Part shown: in pieces, positions 1 through 7,896 of the stretch
Numbering within the stretch: position 1 is the first letter of the stretch
How the letters are laid out: the number at the start of each line of letters is the position of its first letter
Source: Firmicutes bacterium UBA5389
GTDB taxonomy: Bacteria; Bacillota; DTU025
DNA length: 26,276 nt
NCBI GenBank assembly: GCA_002409965.1
Contig: DHON01000061.1
Coordinates: forward strand, 1,633-27,908
Reading direction: 5' to 3'
The notes under the pieces: model-generated
The model's database searches: none
What the model was told of the DNA's origin: nothing
Seen by the model: only the letters and a program-made list of their open reading frames with translations
Translations under genes and position numbers: made by a program

Positions 1-24
1 ACCTTTCACGAATTCGTGAAAGGT
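1..24. repeat. Perfect 24-bp palindrome at the window edge
   Basis: Positions 1-12 are the exact reverse complement of positions 13-24, with no spacer and a GAATTC centre. Because the match runs to base 1, the arms may continue to the left outside the window, so 12 bp is a minimum. It abuts a truncated IS256-type transposase and holds an in-frame TGA (17-19) that closes that reading frame upstream. It could be an operator, part of a larger inverted repeat of mobile DNA, or a fold-back junction. Confidence 0.75.
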
Positions 25-337
25 CTCGTATCCAAAGGAGCATCATAGGCAGATCCATTCGACAAACCCTCTCGAGAGGCTGAACAAGGAGATCAAGCGA
101 TGCGCTGACGTAGTAGGCATTTTCCCTAATGACGATTCCGTGCTCAGGCTCCTTGGATCGGTGATGATTGAACAGAACGACGAGTGGATCGCATTGCGCA
201 GATACTTCAGCCGGGAGTCCATGAGCAAGCTACTGCCGCCGGCCGACACAATGATAGCCCTGCCTGTGGTTGAACAAACATCGGCGCATCCTGCAGGGCG
301 CCCGAACAGGCTGAGCCACGATCGCGGAATCGCATGA
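20..337 (+). pseudogene. IS256-family transposase, C-terminal remnant
   Basis: The frame from about base 20 reads straight into the conserved C-terminus of IS256-family (DDE) transposases. It includes NPLERLNKEIKR, VVGIFPND and VMIEQNDEW followed by a RRYFSRESM block, and it stops at TGA 335-337. The catalytic core and N-terminus, roughly the first three quarters of the family's usual length of about 400 aa, are missing. An in-frame TGA at 17-19 and the palindrome at 1-24 sit where the body should continue. The homology therefore breaks off at about base 25-30 and the gene cannot be functional. No terminal inverted repeat is recognisable after the stop codon. It marks a past insertion at the left edge of the catabolic region. 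Confidence 0.85.
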
Positions 338-393
338 GGCACAGCGCCGCCGCCGGCAAGGAGCCCCTCATGTGGCTCCTAGGCGGCGGTGCC
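338..393. repeat. Imperfect GC-rich hairpin after the transposase remnant
   Basis: AGGAGCC (359-365) pairs with GGCTCCT (374-380). Outside it, the GC-rich run beginning GGCAC near 338 pairs imperfectly with GGCGGCGGTGCC ending at 393. No T-run follows on either strand, so it is not a canonical intrinsic terminator. It begins at the transposase stop codon and may be the folded end of the old element. The following stretch, 394-736, shows no convincing gene, RNA or repeat on either strand. Confidence 0.45.
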
Positions 394-736
394 CACCGAC
401 AGAACCAGGGCTCTTGCGCTCAGCGGACCGGCCGATGCGGAGCACGTACCGGAAGACCCAGAGCGCACGAGACGGTCAGATGAGATCCGGAGGTCTATAC
501 TGCGAGGAGAATCACAACGGCAACTCACGCCACTTGACAAGACATGACCTCCAGTCTACGGTACGCACGCCTGGCTCGCCAGCCGGACCATACTTGTGGA
601 GCAACGCCGGCCTCAGGAAGCCGCCGGCAAACCGATGGATGTCTCCGTGTTGTATTGGCTGGGCGCATCTGCCGGCCATTCCAGTCACGACTGCCTATGA
701 AAGCTACATGAACCCCATCATCATCATCCGCAGCAA

Positions 737-2281
737 TCACGCAGGCAGGTTCTGAGCTCGCACTTGATTTTTCCCCGACTCCTTCGCAGCATAGAGCGCA
801 GCATCGGAATCGGCTATAAGGCGCTCACCATCGAAGTCGGGGGCAGTCGACGCCTCAGCCACTCCCGCGCTCGCGGTGACTTGGATCGTGTGGCCTTCAT
901 ACACTATCTCAGCATCGCTTATCTTCTCGCGCAGCCTTTCCGCCAGCGCCACTGCATGGTCAAGCCCCATATCAAAAGCGATTATGATGAACTCCTCGCC
1001 GCCGTAGCGCGCGAGAACGTCCTGACTCCGTATGCCTGTCTTCAGCAGCGAAGCGACCTCCCGAAGCGCCGAGTCGCCAGCGGCATGCCCATGCGCGTCA
1101 TTGACCGACTTGAAGTCATCGATGTCTATCATGATTGCGCACACTGGCACGCCGCTTTCATACTGTTTGTTCAGGTCTTTAATCTGAGAGTAGAGCGATC
1201 GGCGATTAGCAATCTGGGTAAGCGAGTCGATGTTGGCGAGCTTCTTCATAGAATACACCATTCTCATCTCGCTGGTTATGTCAGTCATCAAGAGGTACTT
1301 CGCCAAAGGCTTGTTCCCTCTGCCCAGAATGGTATTGACGCTTGCCCGAAAGGAACGGCCCGAATCGTCTTTCAGACCGATCTTGACGCAGCCATCCGAA
1401 CTAGTCGCCATGAGTTCAAGGAGTTCAGGATAATCGCAGAACACTGCAGACAGATGCTCGCCTAAGTAGTCGTGACTATCGTACGGAAACAGCCGCTGCA
1501 GGGACGGGTTATGGTCGATGATCCGATTATCCACGCTGACTATGATCACAATGTCATTCATGCTGTCGATCACACGGCGTTGGGCTAACGGGATCACGTT
1601 GAACAGTCGGTTGCTATTGAGCCCATGGATTATCAGCACACTCATGACGAGCAGCGAACACGGAGCCAAGTCCATGCTATGCGGGCTGAGCCCCAGCAGA
1701 TAGATGTGACCGCCTATCACTGGTGCAAGGAAACCCGCGAGATACGTGCGGTACTGCGGTTTCAAGTCAGCCGGCGCCTTCTTCATCGCCCGGACCAAAG
1801 CTATTGCGCCCACAGCGAAGCAGAGTTCAACGTAGGCCACGAATATCCAGTACCATATGCCCGGCGTCACATGCACTATGGTGAGCCTGCCTGCCCGGCT
1901 CAGCTCAAGACCAGTGTAGTACAGGTGATGAAGGCTGTTTGTGTGCACCAGTATTACGGTCAACACCGAGAGGCAGAGCAGTCCCCAGGCCATTCGCCTA
2001 TCCAGTCGTTTGCTGTCCCCGGTGAACTCGAGGGTTGCGAGGATCCCGAAGAAAGGTTGCAGCGCGATACCTACGTATTCTAGTCGGATGAATACGAAGG
2101 CCATTTCCAAAGTACTGGCAGTCAGCTCAAAAGCATAGCCGAAGCAGTGCACGGCCGCTGCGAGCGCGAACCCGGCGAACCACAGGTTCTGCCCTCGTCT
2201 GCTTTCGAGCAACACATAGACGCCGATACCCGATAGAACCATCCCGGCAGCGAATATGGCTCCAATTATGAAGTATTCCAT
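737..2281 (-). CDS. Membrane-bound diguanylate cyclase (7TM sensor, PAS, GGDEF)
   Basis: The 514-aa protein would synthesise the second messenger c-di-GMP from two GTP. Residues 1-220 carry about seven hydrophobic segments in the style of the HisKA_7TM sensor domain. Residues 235-340 look like a PAS domain. The GGDEF domain spans about 345-505 with DSLTQIANRR at 352-361, a DIDDFKSVND block near 386, and an intact GGEEF active site at 427-431. RSQD at 418-421, five residues before GGEEF, matches the RxxD inhibitory I-site, so product feedback is expected. There is no EAL domain. The ATG is supported by AAGGGG nine bases upstream. The gene stands alone, with no clear partner; its ligand is unknown. 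Confidence 0.9.
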   Translation of the reverse strand: MEYFIIGAIFAAGMVLSGIGVYVLLESRRGQNLWFAGFALAAAVHCFGYAFELTASTLEMAFVFIRLEYVGIALQPFFGILATLEFTGDSKRLDRRMAWGLLCLSVLTVILVHTNSLHHLYYTGLELSRAGRLTIVHVTPGIWYWIFVAYVELCFAVGAIALVRAMKKAPADLKPQYRTYLAGFLAPVIGGHIYLLGLSPHSMDLAPCSLLVMSVLIIHGLNSNRLFNVIPLAQRRVIDSMNDIVIIVSVDNRIIDHNPSLQRLFPYDSHDYLGEHLSAVFCDYPELLELMATSSDGCVKIGLKDDSGRSFRASVNTILGRGNKPLAKYLLMTDITSEMRMVYSMKKLANIDSLTQIANRRSLYSQIKDLNKQYESGVPVCAIMIDIDDFKSVNDAHGHAAGDSALREVASLLKTGIRSQDVLARYGGEEFIIIAFDMGLDHAVALAERLREKISDAEIVYEGHTIQVTASAGVAEASTAPDFDGERLIADSDAALYAAKESGKNQVRAQNLPA

Positions 2282-2313
2282 CCAACGTGCCCCTTAGCTG
2301 TTCTTCACTCGGC

Positions 2314-2355
2314 AGCAGCCAGCACGACATACGCTGGTACATGATGTCGGCTGCT
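2314..2355. promoter_or_regulatory. Hairpin in the leader of the diguanylate cyclase gene
   Basis: AGCAGCC (2314-2320) pairs with GGCTGCT (2349-2355), and GACAT (2326-2330) pairs with ATGTC (2344-2348). A five-base bulge lies on one side and a 13-base loop closes the stem. It lies 33 bases upstream of the ATG on the minus strand, so it would fold in the mRNA leader. A second small repeat, ATTCTC-N4-GAGAAT, lies at 2369-2384 further upstream. I do not recognise a known riboswitch. An operator or an attenuating hairpin are both possible. Confidence 0.35.
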
Positions 2356-2428
2356 CCGGGAATCAACTATTCTCCATCGAGAATGTGTAGTCCTCTACCG
2401 CATCGTATTTCCAAAGACAGATTGCTGC

Positions 2429-2871
2429 ACAGGTTCCATAACCAGCGGCAGCGCGCTGTTCGCCATCATTGGCGAAAGCGAACCCAAGGATCCCGTGGAT
2501 GTCGCTGGAGTGCCATTCTGGGCCAAGGACTCAGTGCGGGCACAGCCAGGCGACAGCATCGTGATCTCCGGCGGCCCGTGATGTGGACGGCAACCTGCAG
2601 TTCACGGTGAAACAGGAAAACGACTGGGAGAGAGCTCTGGGCGGGCAGAACAGGTCAGGCGGACAATAGTCAAATGGGAAGCGGTCTATTCGCCAGCGGA
2701 ACCTGACGGCTATCCTGCCGACATCTGGGATCCCATGACCGGCAGCATCGACAAGACGGTAGCCCAGTATTGGAAGGAGAACTACGATATCCGTTACAAG
2801 CCGGCTGAGTATCTCAAGCCCAGAGTGAGCGATGAGCGCCTGCAATCGCCCGCTTGGCAGCATCCTGCGAC
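2429..2871 (+). pseudogene. Decayed secreted esterase-like gene
   Basis: Two stretches of convincing protein-like sequence lie in the plus frame starting at 2429. The first (2429-2578) reads like a beta-rich domain with FWAKDSVRAQPGD, then hits TGA at 2579-2581. Sense continues in the +1 frame as DVDGNLQFTVKQENDW until TAG at 2667. From 2669 the original frame resumes with YSPAEPDGYPADIWD, TGSIDKTVAQYWKENYDIRY and runs to a stop at 2894-2896, overlapping the oppositely oriented FAD gene. From memory, the DIWD..TG.ID..VA.YW.ENYD.RY pattern resembles C-terminal parts of enterochelin-esterase-like alpha/beta hydrolases; this assignment is tentative. There is no start codon with an RBS, no signal peptide and no catalytic region. 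It is a truncated, frameshifted remnant. Confidence 0.4.
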
Positions 2872-4218
2872 TCAGATCACGGCGCCGTGTTCCTGAAGTC
2901 GCTGCTGGAGATGTATAACATCGATGTCGTGCGCCGTTCGCGAGTTGGCAACACATAGGCCAGCCGCGGTCCCGGCGGCTTCTCCAAGCGCCATGCACGT
3001 TGGGGTGACTCGTGTCGCGCCGAGGGCTTCGTGACTCACCGATATGGCCCTTCCTGTCACGAGTAGATTGTCAAGTTCCTCACTTATCAAACAGCGGAAG
3101 GGCACGCTGTAGCTTGTTGAAGGAATACCAGCGTCAACTGAGACTTCAGATCCTGCAGGATCATGAATGTCTATGGGATATCCGCCGCGGCACACACTGT
3201 CGGGAAATGCTCGCCCTGACAACATATCGTCTCTTGTGAGAGTGTAACATCCCACAAGCCTTCTGGTCTCGCGCACGCCAATCTGCGCGGCAGTATTGAG
3301 CAGATACGAATCGCCAAACCCGGGCACATGGCGCTGGAGGAAACCGGCAACCAGCCCTACCTGCCTGCGTCCTTCCGCTTCTGCCCGAGTCATGTCCCTG
3401 GCATCTGTGCCGCAGCAACCCAACACTCGCGAGGTGTTCACGTGAACCTCTCCGGGCCGAATGCCCGTGAAGAACAGCACTCTGTCGCGGAGGATCTTGG
3501 GACCATGTTCTCGCCACAGCGAGAAGAAACCTGATACTCCGGTCAAGGGTATCGCCGTCAACTCACTGATGAGACTGGTCTCGTGGAATTCCTCAGGGTG
3601 CGCCTGCATGTACTCTACTATCTCATGTATTCGAACGCCTCCCATGCGGAAGTTCATCGTCATCGGCTGCATGAGGCCATCCGCCGGTCGACCTAGCTCA
3701 AACGGCGCCCCGGCAAGGCATGCCAAATCGCCGTCCCCGCTGGCGTCCACAAACATCGCGCCTTCCACTGTCAGCCTCCCGCATCCGGAGAGCGTCTCCA
3801 AAGCGGCGATTCTTCCCTTGCGGACCAACACGCCCATCACTATTGAGTGCAGCAGCATGTCCACGCCACTCTCCGCCAACATCAGGTCGGCAAGAGCGCG
3901 CAGCGCTTCAGCGTCGAATGGGGTTACTGAATATGTCCATCCTGTGGTATCACGAAGATGTCCTGGGCTAGCGCCCATCTCCGCCAGACGATCGACGATT
4001 GTCTGGGCTAGTCCTCGGACACACTGATCGCCTGCGCAGGTATGAAACCCTTGCCATGGGTAAACCCCTGCAGCAGTAGACAGTCCCCCTAGAAAGCCGT
4101 AGCGTTCAACCAGAAGAGTCTTCGCTCCTTCACGGGCGGCGGCCAGCGCTGCGGCTATTCCGGACGGCCCGCCGCCCACGACCACTACATCGTATCTGTG
4201 ACCACTACTGCCGCCCAT
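2872..4218 (-). CDS. FAD-dependent oxidoreductase (FAD_oxidored type)
   Basis: The 448-aa flavoprotein opens with YDVVVVGGGPSGIAAALAAA, a Rossmann dinucleotide-binding fold, followed by an acidic-ended strand LLVERYGFLGG that would bind the FAD ribose. Near the C-terminus TCMALGEAAGTAAGLC is the usual second FAD contact of this family. The length is normal for stand-alone FAD_oxidored (PF12831-like) enzymes; the substrate cannot be read from sequence. The ATG at 4218 is chosen because AAGGTGAG precedes it by about nine bases and it starts eight bases after the upstream stop. The longer in-frame extension would lie wholly inside the preceding gene. It is the last gene of the eleven-gene operon and probably oxidises a hydroxy or amino intermediate of that pathway. 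Confidence 0.85.
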   Translation of the reverse strand: MGGSSGHRYDVVVVGGGPSGIAAALAAAREGAKTLLVERYGFLGGLSTAAGVYPWQGFHTCAGDQCVRGLAQTIVDRLAEMGASPGHLRDTTGWTYSVTPFDAEALRALADLMLAESGVDMLLHSIVMGVLVRKGRIAALETLSGCGRLTVEGAMFVDASGDGDLACLAGAPFELGRPADGLMQPMTMNFRMGGVRIHEIVEYMQAHPEEFHETSLISELTAIPLTGVSGFFSLWREHGPKILRDRVLFFTGIRPGEVHVNTSRVLGCCGTDARDMTRAEAEGRRQVGLVAGFLQRHVPGFGDSYLLNTAAQIGVRETRRLVGCYTLTRDDMLSGRAFPDSVCRGGYPIDIHDPAGSEVSVDAGIPSTSYSVPFRCLISEELDNLLVTGRAISVSHEALGATRVTPTCMALGEAAGTAAGLCVANSRTAHDIDVIHLQQRLQEHGAVI

Positions 4219-4226
4219 CGCGTATC

Positions 4227-4934
4227 TCACCTTGCCTCTGGCGCAGCTAGAGCCTGGTCTATCGCCCTTCGAAACTGCATGGTGGCATCGCGTATCCCCT
4301 CGGTCGTGTATCCTGTTACCACTACCCCAATCATGACGCCCTTCACTCCGCATTCGATCAGCGCTGGTATGTCGCCGGGCACAAGCAATCGCTGACTCGG
4401 CACAACGACAGGCTTGCGCGATGCCTTGGCCACCAGTCTCAGCGCGACCAGATCGTCAACTGACAGACGCTGACCGTACCCGTCATGCTGCACAATGTCC
4501 GCCTCTACGGCGTCGATGGACAGCGACGAGAGCTCGGTGATGGCCTCCATTGAGTGTAGTTGCGTGACGGCGCACATCTTGCCCACCGACTCAAGTCGCA
4601 GAATATCGGTCGGCAGATTGGACGCAAAGCCGTCGATGAACAGGAAACCCAGTTCCTTCATGGCCCTGGTTTCATCAGTGGTCATGGCAAGCCCAGCGCC
4701 GGGAACAATGCCGACAGGGATTTTGAGAGTGTCTATCATGGCGGAGAAGACATCCCTGTAGTCGTCGAGAGGCCCAAAGGATCGTCCGCTGGCAGCATGA
4801 GTGACTGAAGTATGGACCTTGACACAGTCAGCGCCGGCCCCGCGTGCAGCCCTGGCACTCTCGATGGTGTTTTCGACAAGACTCACCATCAATACGAACG
4901 GTCGTTCCTGGAATATCCTGGAGAATTGGTTCAT
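4227..4934 (-). CDS. TIM-barrel protein of unassigned function
   Basis: This 235-aa protein has the alternating strand/helix pattern of a (beta/alpha)8 barrel. Motifs include GADCVKVHT near residue 35, IPVGIVPGAGL, VEADIVQHDGYGQRLS and a terminal GVKGVMIGVV phosphate-site-like loop. This is reminiscent of ribulose-phosphate-binding barrels such as NanE or KDPG-aldolase relatives, but I cannot place it in a named family. ATG 4934 is preferred because GAGGAGG lies 11 bases upstream. A TTG at 4961 in the same frame overlaps the preceding stop and has no Shine-Dalgarno sequence. Position between the amidohydrolase and the FAD enzyme suggests a lyase or epimerase step in the same pathway (inference). 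Confidence 0.7.
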   Translation of the reverse strand: MNQFSRIFQERPFVLMVSLVENTIESARAARGAGADCVKVHTSVTHAASGRSFGPLDDYRDVFSAMIDTLKIPVGIVPGAGLAMTTDETRAMKELGFLFIDGFASNLPTDILRLESVGKMCAVTQLHSMEAITELSSLSIDAVEADIVQHDGYGQRLSVDDLVALRLVAKASRKPVVVPSQRLLVPGDIPALIECGVKGVMIGVVVTGYTTEGIRDATMQFRRAIDQALAAPEAR

Positions 4935-4950
4935 CTGGCGGCAGACCTCC

Positions 4951-6180
4951 TCAATCGTCAACTATGGAATGCATATCGGCGCCGTCCTCGCTCGACCGAG
5001 CAAAGACCACAGCCCCGTTCTGAATCACAAGAAGAGGAACGCGTAGAGTATGTATGTCCTTCAGTGGATTGCCCTCGACAGCTATCAGATCGGCAACCAT
5101 GCCTGCGCGCACTTGCCCCAGCTCGTCGCCGCGGTCCATCCACCGAGCAACATTGACAGTCGCAGCCCGTATGGCCTCCGCCGGCGAAAGACCCATTTCG
5201 ACAAGACACTCGATCTCCTCGCTCACCTTACCGTGGGGCATGAATGGAATCCCCGCGTCGGTACCGGCCAGAATCGTAACCCCTTCCCTTATTGCCCATC
5301 TCGTCACATTGCGTCTCCGATTCACTCGCTCGGCCAGATCCTCCGGTATTTTGGAGCCGAGTCTAGCCAGAGCGCGAGATGCAGGCGCCAGGGTGGGAAC
5401 AAGCGCCGCACCGCAATCCGCGAGCATGGTCACTTGTTCCCGAGTGGCATAGCTGCCGTGCTCAATGCTATCTGCGCCGCGCCCGATCGCCATGCCAATG
5501 CCCTCCGTAGAGTGCACATGGCATGCTACTTTCTTCCCTGAGCCGTGCGCCATCGAAACAGCGCTTCCCAGTTCATCGCAGGTGAACTGACAGTCATGAG
5601 GTCTGCTTCCTCTCGTCAGGCTGCCCCCCGACACCATCACCTTGACGAAATCCACTCCGTCTTGCAGTAGTGCTTGCACCGCTCTCTCGATCTCTGCATT
5701 GCCATCTGTTTCCACACCGATGTAGTGTCCGTGTCCGCCCACCGTGGTGATGACCGAACCGCTGGTGAATATGCGGGGGCCCAAGATCAACCCACGTGCC
5801 TGCAGATCCCTAAGGAGACTGCCAAGCGCCGTGGGGCAACCCGCGTCTCTGATCGTGGTCACACCGTACGCCACAGAACGGGCCAGGCCGGCGAGGCATT
5901 TCACGAAAGTCGTCGAAGGAGGATCGGTCAGGTAATCGTCCAGCGCAGTCGCGCCTCCGGTCATGCACACGTGAACGTGGGCATCGATCAGCCCAGGCAT
6001 CACCGTGAGACCGCCGAGATCGATGGAGCGCGCATCTCGCGCAGCGGTCGCCGCGGACGGGCCAACCTCCACAATAGCACCTGATTCCATAGTCACACTG
6101 CAGCCATCGATGAGCCTGCCGGCACAGACGTCCAGCACAGAGCAATTGACAAACTGCAGACGATCCCGTCCGATACACAC
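4951..6180 (-). CDS. Metal-dependent amidohydrolase (imidazolonepropionase/prolidase-like)
   Basis: The 409-aa protein belongs to the amidohydrolase superfamily (PF01979), which hydrolyses C-N bonds in cyclic or acyclic amides. Visible metal ligands are GLIDAHVHV (His68, His70), Lys180 in DFVKVMVSGG (candidate carbamylated lysine), CHVH (His221/His223), SIEHGS (His241) and AGTDAG (Asp308). The N- and C-terminal beta strands that flank the barrel (VMPGL.., GMVADLIAVEGNPL) are present, so the enzyme looks complete. There is no signal peptide, so it acts in the cytoplasm. It starts with GTG 22 bases after the RraA-like gene, with a GGGGG tract about ten bases upstream. Substrate is unknown; Xaa-Pro-dipeptidase-like and imidazolone-type members share this architecture. 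Confidence 0.88.
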   Translation of the reverse strand: MCIGRDRLQFVNCSVLDVCAGRLIDGCSVTMESGAIVEVGPSAATAARDARSIDLGGLTVMPGLIDAHVHVCMTGGATALDDYLTDPPSTTFVKCLAGLARSVAYGVTTIRDAGCPTALGSLLRDLQARGLILGPRIFTSGSVITTVGGHGHYIGVETDGNAEIERAVQALLQDGVDFVKVMVSGGSLTRGSRPHDCQFTCDELGSAVSMAHGSGKKVACHVHSTEGIGMAIGRGADSIEHGSYATREQVTMLADCGAALVPTLAPASRALARLGSKIPEDLAERVNRRRNVTRWAIREGVTILAGTDAGIPFMPHGKVSEEIECLVEMGLSPAEAIRAATVNVARWMDRGDELGQVRAGMVADLIAVEGNPLKDIHTLRVPLLVIQNGAVVFARSSEDGADMHSIVDD

Positions 6181-6202
6181 TGCTCAATACCCCCTGCTGA
6201 TG

Positions 6203-6862
6203 CTAGAAGCGTTCATATTCCATGTAGAGTTCCGCCACTGACTGGCCTTCCCTTACACGCTGTCGTATCTCCTTCTCCGTGTTGACAATGGCCTCCGCTT
6301 CAAGAAGCACATCTACGACCAGCTCGCGAGGCACGACCACGATCCCATCGTCGTCGCCGACGATGAAATCGCCGGGCGTTATGAGAACGCCCCCCGCTTC
6401 AACAGGGCATTGATAATCGATCAGATTCCATCTGCCGGAAGCATCGCGCGGCGAATGGAAACGATAGTAAATGGGGAATCCCAGCTCCCGGATGAATGCC
6501 GTGTCCCTGATCCCACCGTCTACGACAGCGCCGCGACATTTGCGGTACACCGCTGCATTTGTCAGTAGTTCTCCCCAATGACCGGTTATGGGGTCTCCCG
6601 AAGTGCCCATGACCACTACACTGAGAGGCGCCAACTCATCAACAGCTCGCGGCGACTTCCTGAGAGACTTGTCGGTAGTGCGGTTAGGGCTGCCGAACAT
6701 GGTGAATGCAGGCCCTGCGAGCTTCGTACCGCAATTGAGCGGCTGAAGACCGCTGTCTAGCGCCTGATGCCAGTAACCTCTGGCGTCGAGCGCATCAGAG
6801 ACCGCGGCGACGTACACTTGCTCGTATCGTCTGCAGAGCTCCTCAACCCCTATAGTTTCCAT
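6203..6862 (-). CDS. RraA-family protein (HMG/CHA aldolase-like, oxaloacetate decarboxylase-like)
   Basis: The 219-aa protein has the RraA fold. Characteristic segments are GHWGELLTNAA, RGAVVDGGIRDT and GDFIVGDDDGIVVVPRE. In catabolic clusters this family usually acts as a class II divalent-metal pyruvate aldolase (4-hydroxy-4-methyl-2-oxoglutarate or 4-carboxy-4-hydroxy-2-oxoadipate aldolase) or an oxaloacetate decarboxylase, rather than as the RNase E inhibitor it was named for. The ATG at 6862 is chosen because AGGAG precedes it by eight bases. An upstream GTG at 6871 lies only one base from the same AGGAG. The start overlaps the end of the PLP enzyme gene by 20 bases, so the two are probably translationally coupled. 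It likely yields pyruvate at the end of the pathway. Confidence 0.85.
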   Translation of the reverse strand: METIGVEELCRRYEQVYVAAVSDALDARGYWHQALDSGLQPLNCGTKLAGPAFTMFGSPNRTTDKSLRKSPRAVDELAPLSVVVMGTSGDPITGHWGELLTNAAVYRKCRGAVVDGGIRDTAFIRELGFPIYYRFHSPRDASGRWNLIDYQCPVEAGGVLITPGDFIVGDDDGIVVVPRELVVDVLLEAEAIVNTEKEIRQRVREGQSVAELYMEYERF

Positions 6863-7880
6863 CAATCTCACTCCTGTCTAGCATGTTCCTGAACGCCTCT
6901 GCATGGCGGAACAGGTTCGGCGCGCCCCCTGTATGCATGAACAGCACGTTGGCGCCGCGCCGGATCTCGCCGTTCCTGACACCTGCTATCAGCGCAGCCA
7001 TGGCTTTGCCTGTGTATATTGGATCAAGGAAGATACCTTCTGTTCGAGCGACGAGTTTCACTGCCTCCAACGATTCACTGCTCGGGATTCCATGCCCAGC
7101 GCCGATGAACGAGTCGATCACGTGCACACTGTGTCGGGGCACGCGCACCTTGATATCGATGAGCTCCGCCGCCCTCTCAGTGAAATCGCAGATCATGTCT
7201 GTAAGTCGGCGCGCCGGCTCGCAGACGCTGACCCCCGTTACAGTGCATGGCATCTGCGCATCGGCGAAGGCCAATAGCATCCCCGCCATTGTCCCCCCCG
7301 AACCGACCGCCACGAACGCGTGGTCAAAGACGACTTGCGCAGATCTTGCCTGCGCGATCAGTTCCCGCGTTCCATCGACATACCCGAGAGTCGCAAGCGG
7401 GCCGGAAAACGTGCCCAGGTGTATCAGGTAAGGCGTGCGTCCTCTGCGCTCTAGATCCCCGGCATACTCCTTCATCGCATGGATCGTAGACTCCGAATAC
7501 GGGTCGGCGGTGCTAACTACATGTACTTCGGCTCCCGTCAGCCGATAGCAGAGAGCGTTCCCAGTCAGCTCCTCGTTCGCCTTTGCCCTCACGAAAAACA
7601 CGGGGGTCAAGCCGAGCCGTCGGCACGCTGCAGCAGTGATCCGCAGGAAATTCGACTGCGCGGCCGCCGTAGTTATCACAGTATCGGCCCCGCGCGATAA
7701 GGCATCGCCAAGCAGGTACTCAAGCTTCCTGAGTTTGTTGCCCCCAAGGCCGACACCTGTCAAGTCATCTCTCTTGAAAAACACCCTGGGGCCCCCCAGC
7801 GCATCGCTGAGATGGGGTGCCGCCTCAAGCGGAGTCGTCGGTATACCAAGGTCAGCCCAGCGCTGTCCCAGATGATCCAT
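6843..7880 (-). CDS. PLP-dependent deaminase, D-cysteine desulfhydrase/ACC deaminase family
   Basis: The 345-aa protein is a fold-type II PLP enzyme. The early block FFKRDDLTGVGLGGNKLRKL contains the PLP-binding lysine (Lys49 in GGNK). TAAAQSNFLR is the usual AQSN element, and VGSGGTMAGML is the glycine-rich phosphate loop. Family members are D-cysteine desulfhydrase, ACC deaminase and L-cysteate or D-serine-type lyases that release ammonia and a 2-oxo acid. The exact substrate cannot be separated by eye. ATG 7880 is preceded by a GGGGGTG tract and lies 16 bases after the aldehyde dehydrogenase stop; the longer reading frame would overlap that gene. In this operon it most plausibly removes an amino group from an intermediate before aldol cleavage. 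Confidence 0.87.
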   Translation of the reverse strand: MDHLGQRWADLGIPTTPLEAAPHLSDALGGPRVFFKRDDLTGVGLGGNKLRKLEYLLGDALSRGADTVITTAAAQSNFLRITAAACRRLGLTPVFFVRAKANEELTGNALCYRLTGAEVHVVSTADPYSESTIHAMKEYAGDLERRGRTPYLIHLGTFSGPLATLGYVDGTRELIAQARSAQVVFDHAFVAVGSGGTMAGMLLAFADAQMPCTVTGVSVCEPARRLTDMICDFTERAAELIDIKVRVPRHSVHVIDSFIGAGHGIPSSESLEAVKLVARTEGIFLDPIYTGKAMAALIAGVRNGEIRRGANVLFMHTGGAPNLFRHAEAFRNMLDRSEIDGNYRG

Positions 7881-7896
7881 GCTGCGCACCCCCGTT

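Noticed and set aside
394..736. Open frames between the transposase remnant and the diguanylate cyclase gene
   Set aside because: Both strands give short frames with no RBS, domain or biased composition that would support a gene.
764..2083. Long plus-strand frames opposite the diguanylate cyclase gene
   Set aside because: No recognisable domains; the opposite strand encodes an intact GGDEF protein.
2282..2400. A c-di-GMP riboswitch in the leader of the diguanylate cyclase gene
   Set aside because: The conserved core and tetraloop-receptor features are not visible; only simple hairpins are present.
3461..4027. A 188-codon plus-strand frame opposite the FAD oxidoreductase gene
   Set aside because: Antisense shadow rich in Ser, Pro and Arg; the minus strand carries clear FAD-binding motifs.
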